Position numbers and translations under genes: made by a program. A model generated the notes under the pieces. That model was given only the letters and a program-made list of their open reading frames with translations, was not told the DNA's origin and did no database searches. Shown here in pieces: positions 6,908 to 7,210 of a DNA stretch of 7,210 nt. Every line of letters begins with the position of its first letter. Positions within the stretch are counted from its first letter, which is position 1. This DNA comes from Candidatus Acetothermia bacterium (GTDB lineage: Bacteria > Bipolaricaulota > Bipolaricaulia > Bipolaricaulales > Bipolaricaulaceae), in the NCBI GenBank assembly GCA_003551325.1, contig PUMK01000319.1, positions 1 through 7,210 on the forward strand. The letters run 5' to 3'.

Positions 6908-7210
6908 GCACCACGAGAATCCGACCTGTATCTGAGCGGATGGTGGTGTTCTCGCCGAGTACGGCGGTGACCATGTAGAAATACACACCGCTGGGCAGCG
7001 CCCGACCACGGTCGTCCGTCAGGTCCCAACGGACCTCAGCTCCGCCGACATCGTCCTCGTGCACCTGACGGCCGATGAGGTCGAAGATGTGGATCCGAAC
7101 GTTCCTGGCATTCTCCGGTAGGAACAGCTTGATCACCGCCTGGCTGTCCACCGGGTTGCGCGTCAGCCGCGTTCCGATAGGCTCCGCCCCCTGCTCGCGC
7201 ACAAAGATCT
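6903..7210 (-). CDS. C-terminal end of an exported protein with a type IX-like (FlgD-Ig) sorting domain, 5' part missing
   Basis: Only the last 101 residues are inside the window; the frame stays open to the right edge, so the start lies outside. Numbering from the GTG at 7202, the tail has N-P-V-D (16-19), A-V-I-K-L-F-L-P (22-29), I-H-I-F-D-L-I-G-R (37-45), V-R-W-D-L (57-61), D-R-G-R-A-L-P-S-G-V-Y-F-Y (64-76) and ends GRILVVR. This is the standard order of the type A sorting domain / FlgD-Ig beta-sandwich: NP at the first strand, a central IxDLxGR, W-D, and SGVYFY in the last strands. In Bacteroidota such a tail sends the protein through the type IX secretion system and is usually removed during surface attachment. 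What the missing part does cannot be seen. The next gene downstream, 10 bases on, is a PorV-like barrel, which fits a cargo-partner pair. The domain call is strong; the export route is inferred. Confidence 0.85.
   Translation of the reverse strand, partial: IFVREQGAEPIGTRLTRNPVDSQAVIKLFLPENARNVRIHIFDLIGRQVHEDDVGGAEVRWDLTDDRGRALPSGVYFYMVTAVLGENTTIRSDTGRILVVR

Noticed and set aside
6893..7009. Longer version of the - strand PorV-like gene starting at 7009
   Set aside because: It would overlap the upstream gene by over 100 bases. The added residues are Pro/Ser/Cys-rich and not a signal peptide, while a good ribosome site and signal peptide sit at 6892.
1..7210. CRISPR array, tRNA/rRNA, insertion sequence or phage signature
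   Set aside because: No spaced direct repeats, no cloverleaf or rRNA-like sequence, no transposase or integrase, and no flanking inverted repeats.

Overview
The window is about 7.2 kb of high-GC DNA (clearly above 60% G+C by eye) and is almost entirely coding. It holds five genes, and every one looks exported or located in the outer membrane. Features that imply a diderm bacterium are cleavable signal peptides, two PorV/PorQ (UPF0164)-type small beta-barrels, one giant protein with a long C-terminal beta-barrel ending in phenylalanine, and two C-terminal beta-sandwich tails of the FlgD-Ig / type IX sorting-domain kind. This combination is common in Bacteroidota and in many little-studied lineages of the FCB and candidate-phylum type. 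The high GC and diverged sequences fit an uncultured lineage better than a classical Bacteroidota, but the phylum cannot be fixed from this window.

Layout. On the + strand there is a tight three-gene run. It begins with the C-terminal part of a subtilisin-family (S8) serine protease with a FlgD-Ig-like tail (left edge to 953). Next is a PorV/PorQ-like outer-membrane barrel (950-1789), then a 1375-residue mosaic outer-membrane protein (1786-5913). Both internal junctions are 4-base ATGA stop/start overlaps and share the same 12-base sequence, so the three genes should be co-transcribed and translationally coupled. A 109-base convergent gap (5914-6022) carries a GC-rich hairpin that may act as a terminator. 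On the - strand, reading in from the right edge, are the C-terminal end of a second exported protein with a canonical type IX-like sorting tail (6903-7210) and, 10 bases after its stop, a second PorV/PorQ-like barrel (6023-6892).

How the genes may work together. Both sides of the window repeat one unit: a protein with a C-terminal sorting-like tail followed at once by a PorV-like barrel. In Bacteroidota type IX secretion, tailed cargo leaves through the giant barrel SprA and is collected by PorV. Here the protease/PorV-like pair is followed by a giant barrel with SprA-like sequence patterns in its N-terminal half and an apparent seven-bladed beta-propeller in the middle. The inference is that 1-5913 could encode a dedicated export or display unit (cargo, shuttle, translocon-like barrel) related to but distinct from known type IX systems. 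The gene identities are moderately to well supported; the system-level idea is a hypothesis.

No RNA genes, mobile elements, CRISPR arrays or clear promoters were found, and no stretch longer than 300 bases lacks a gene.
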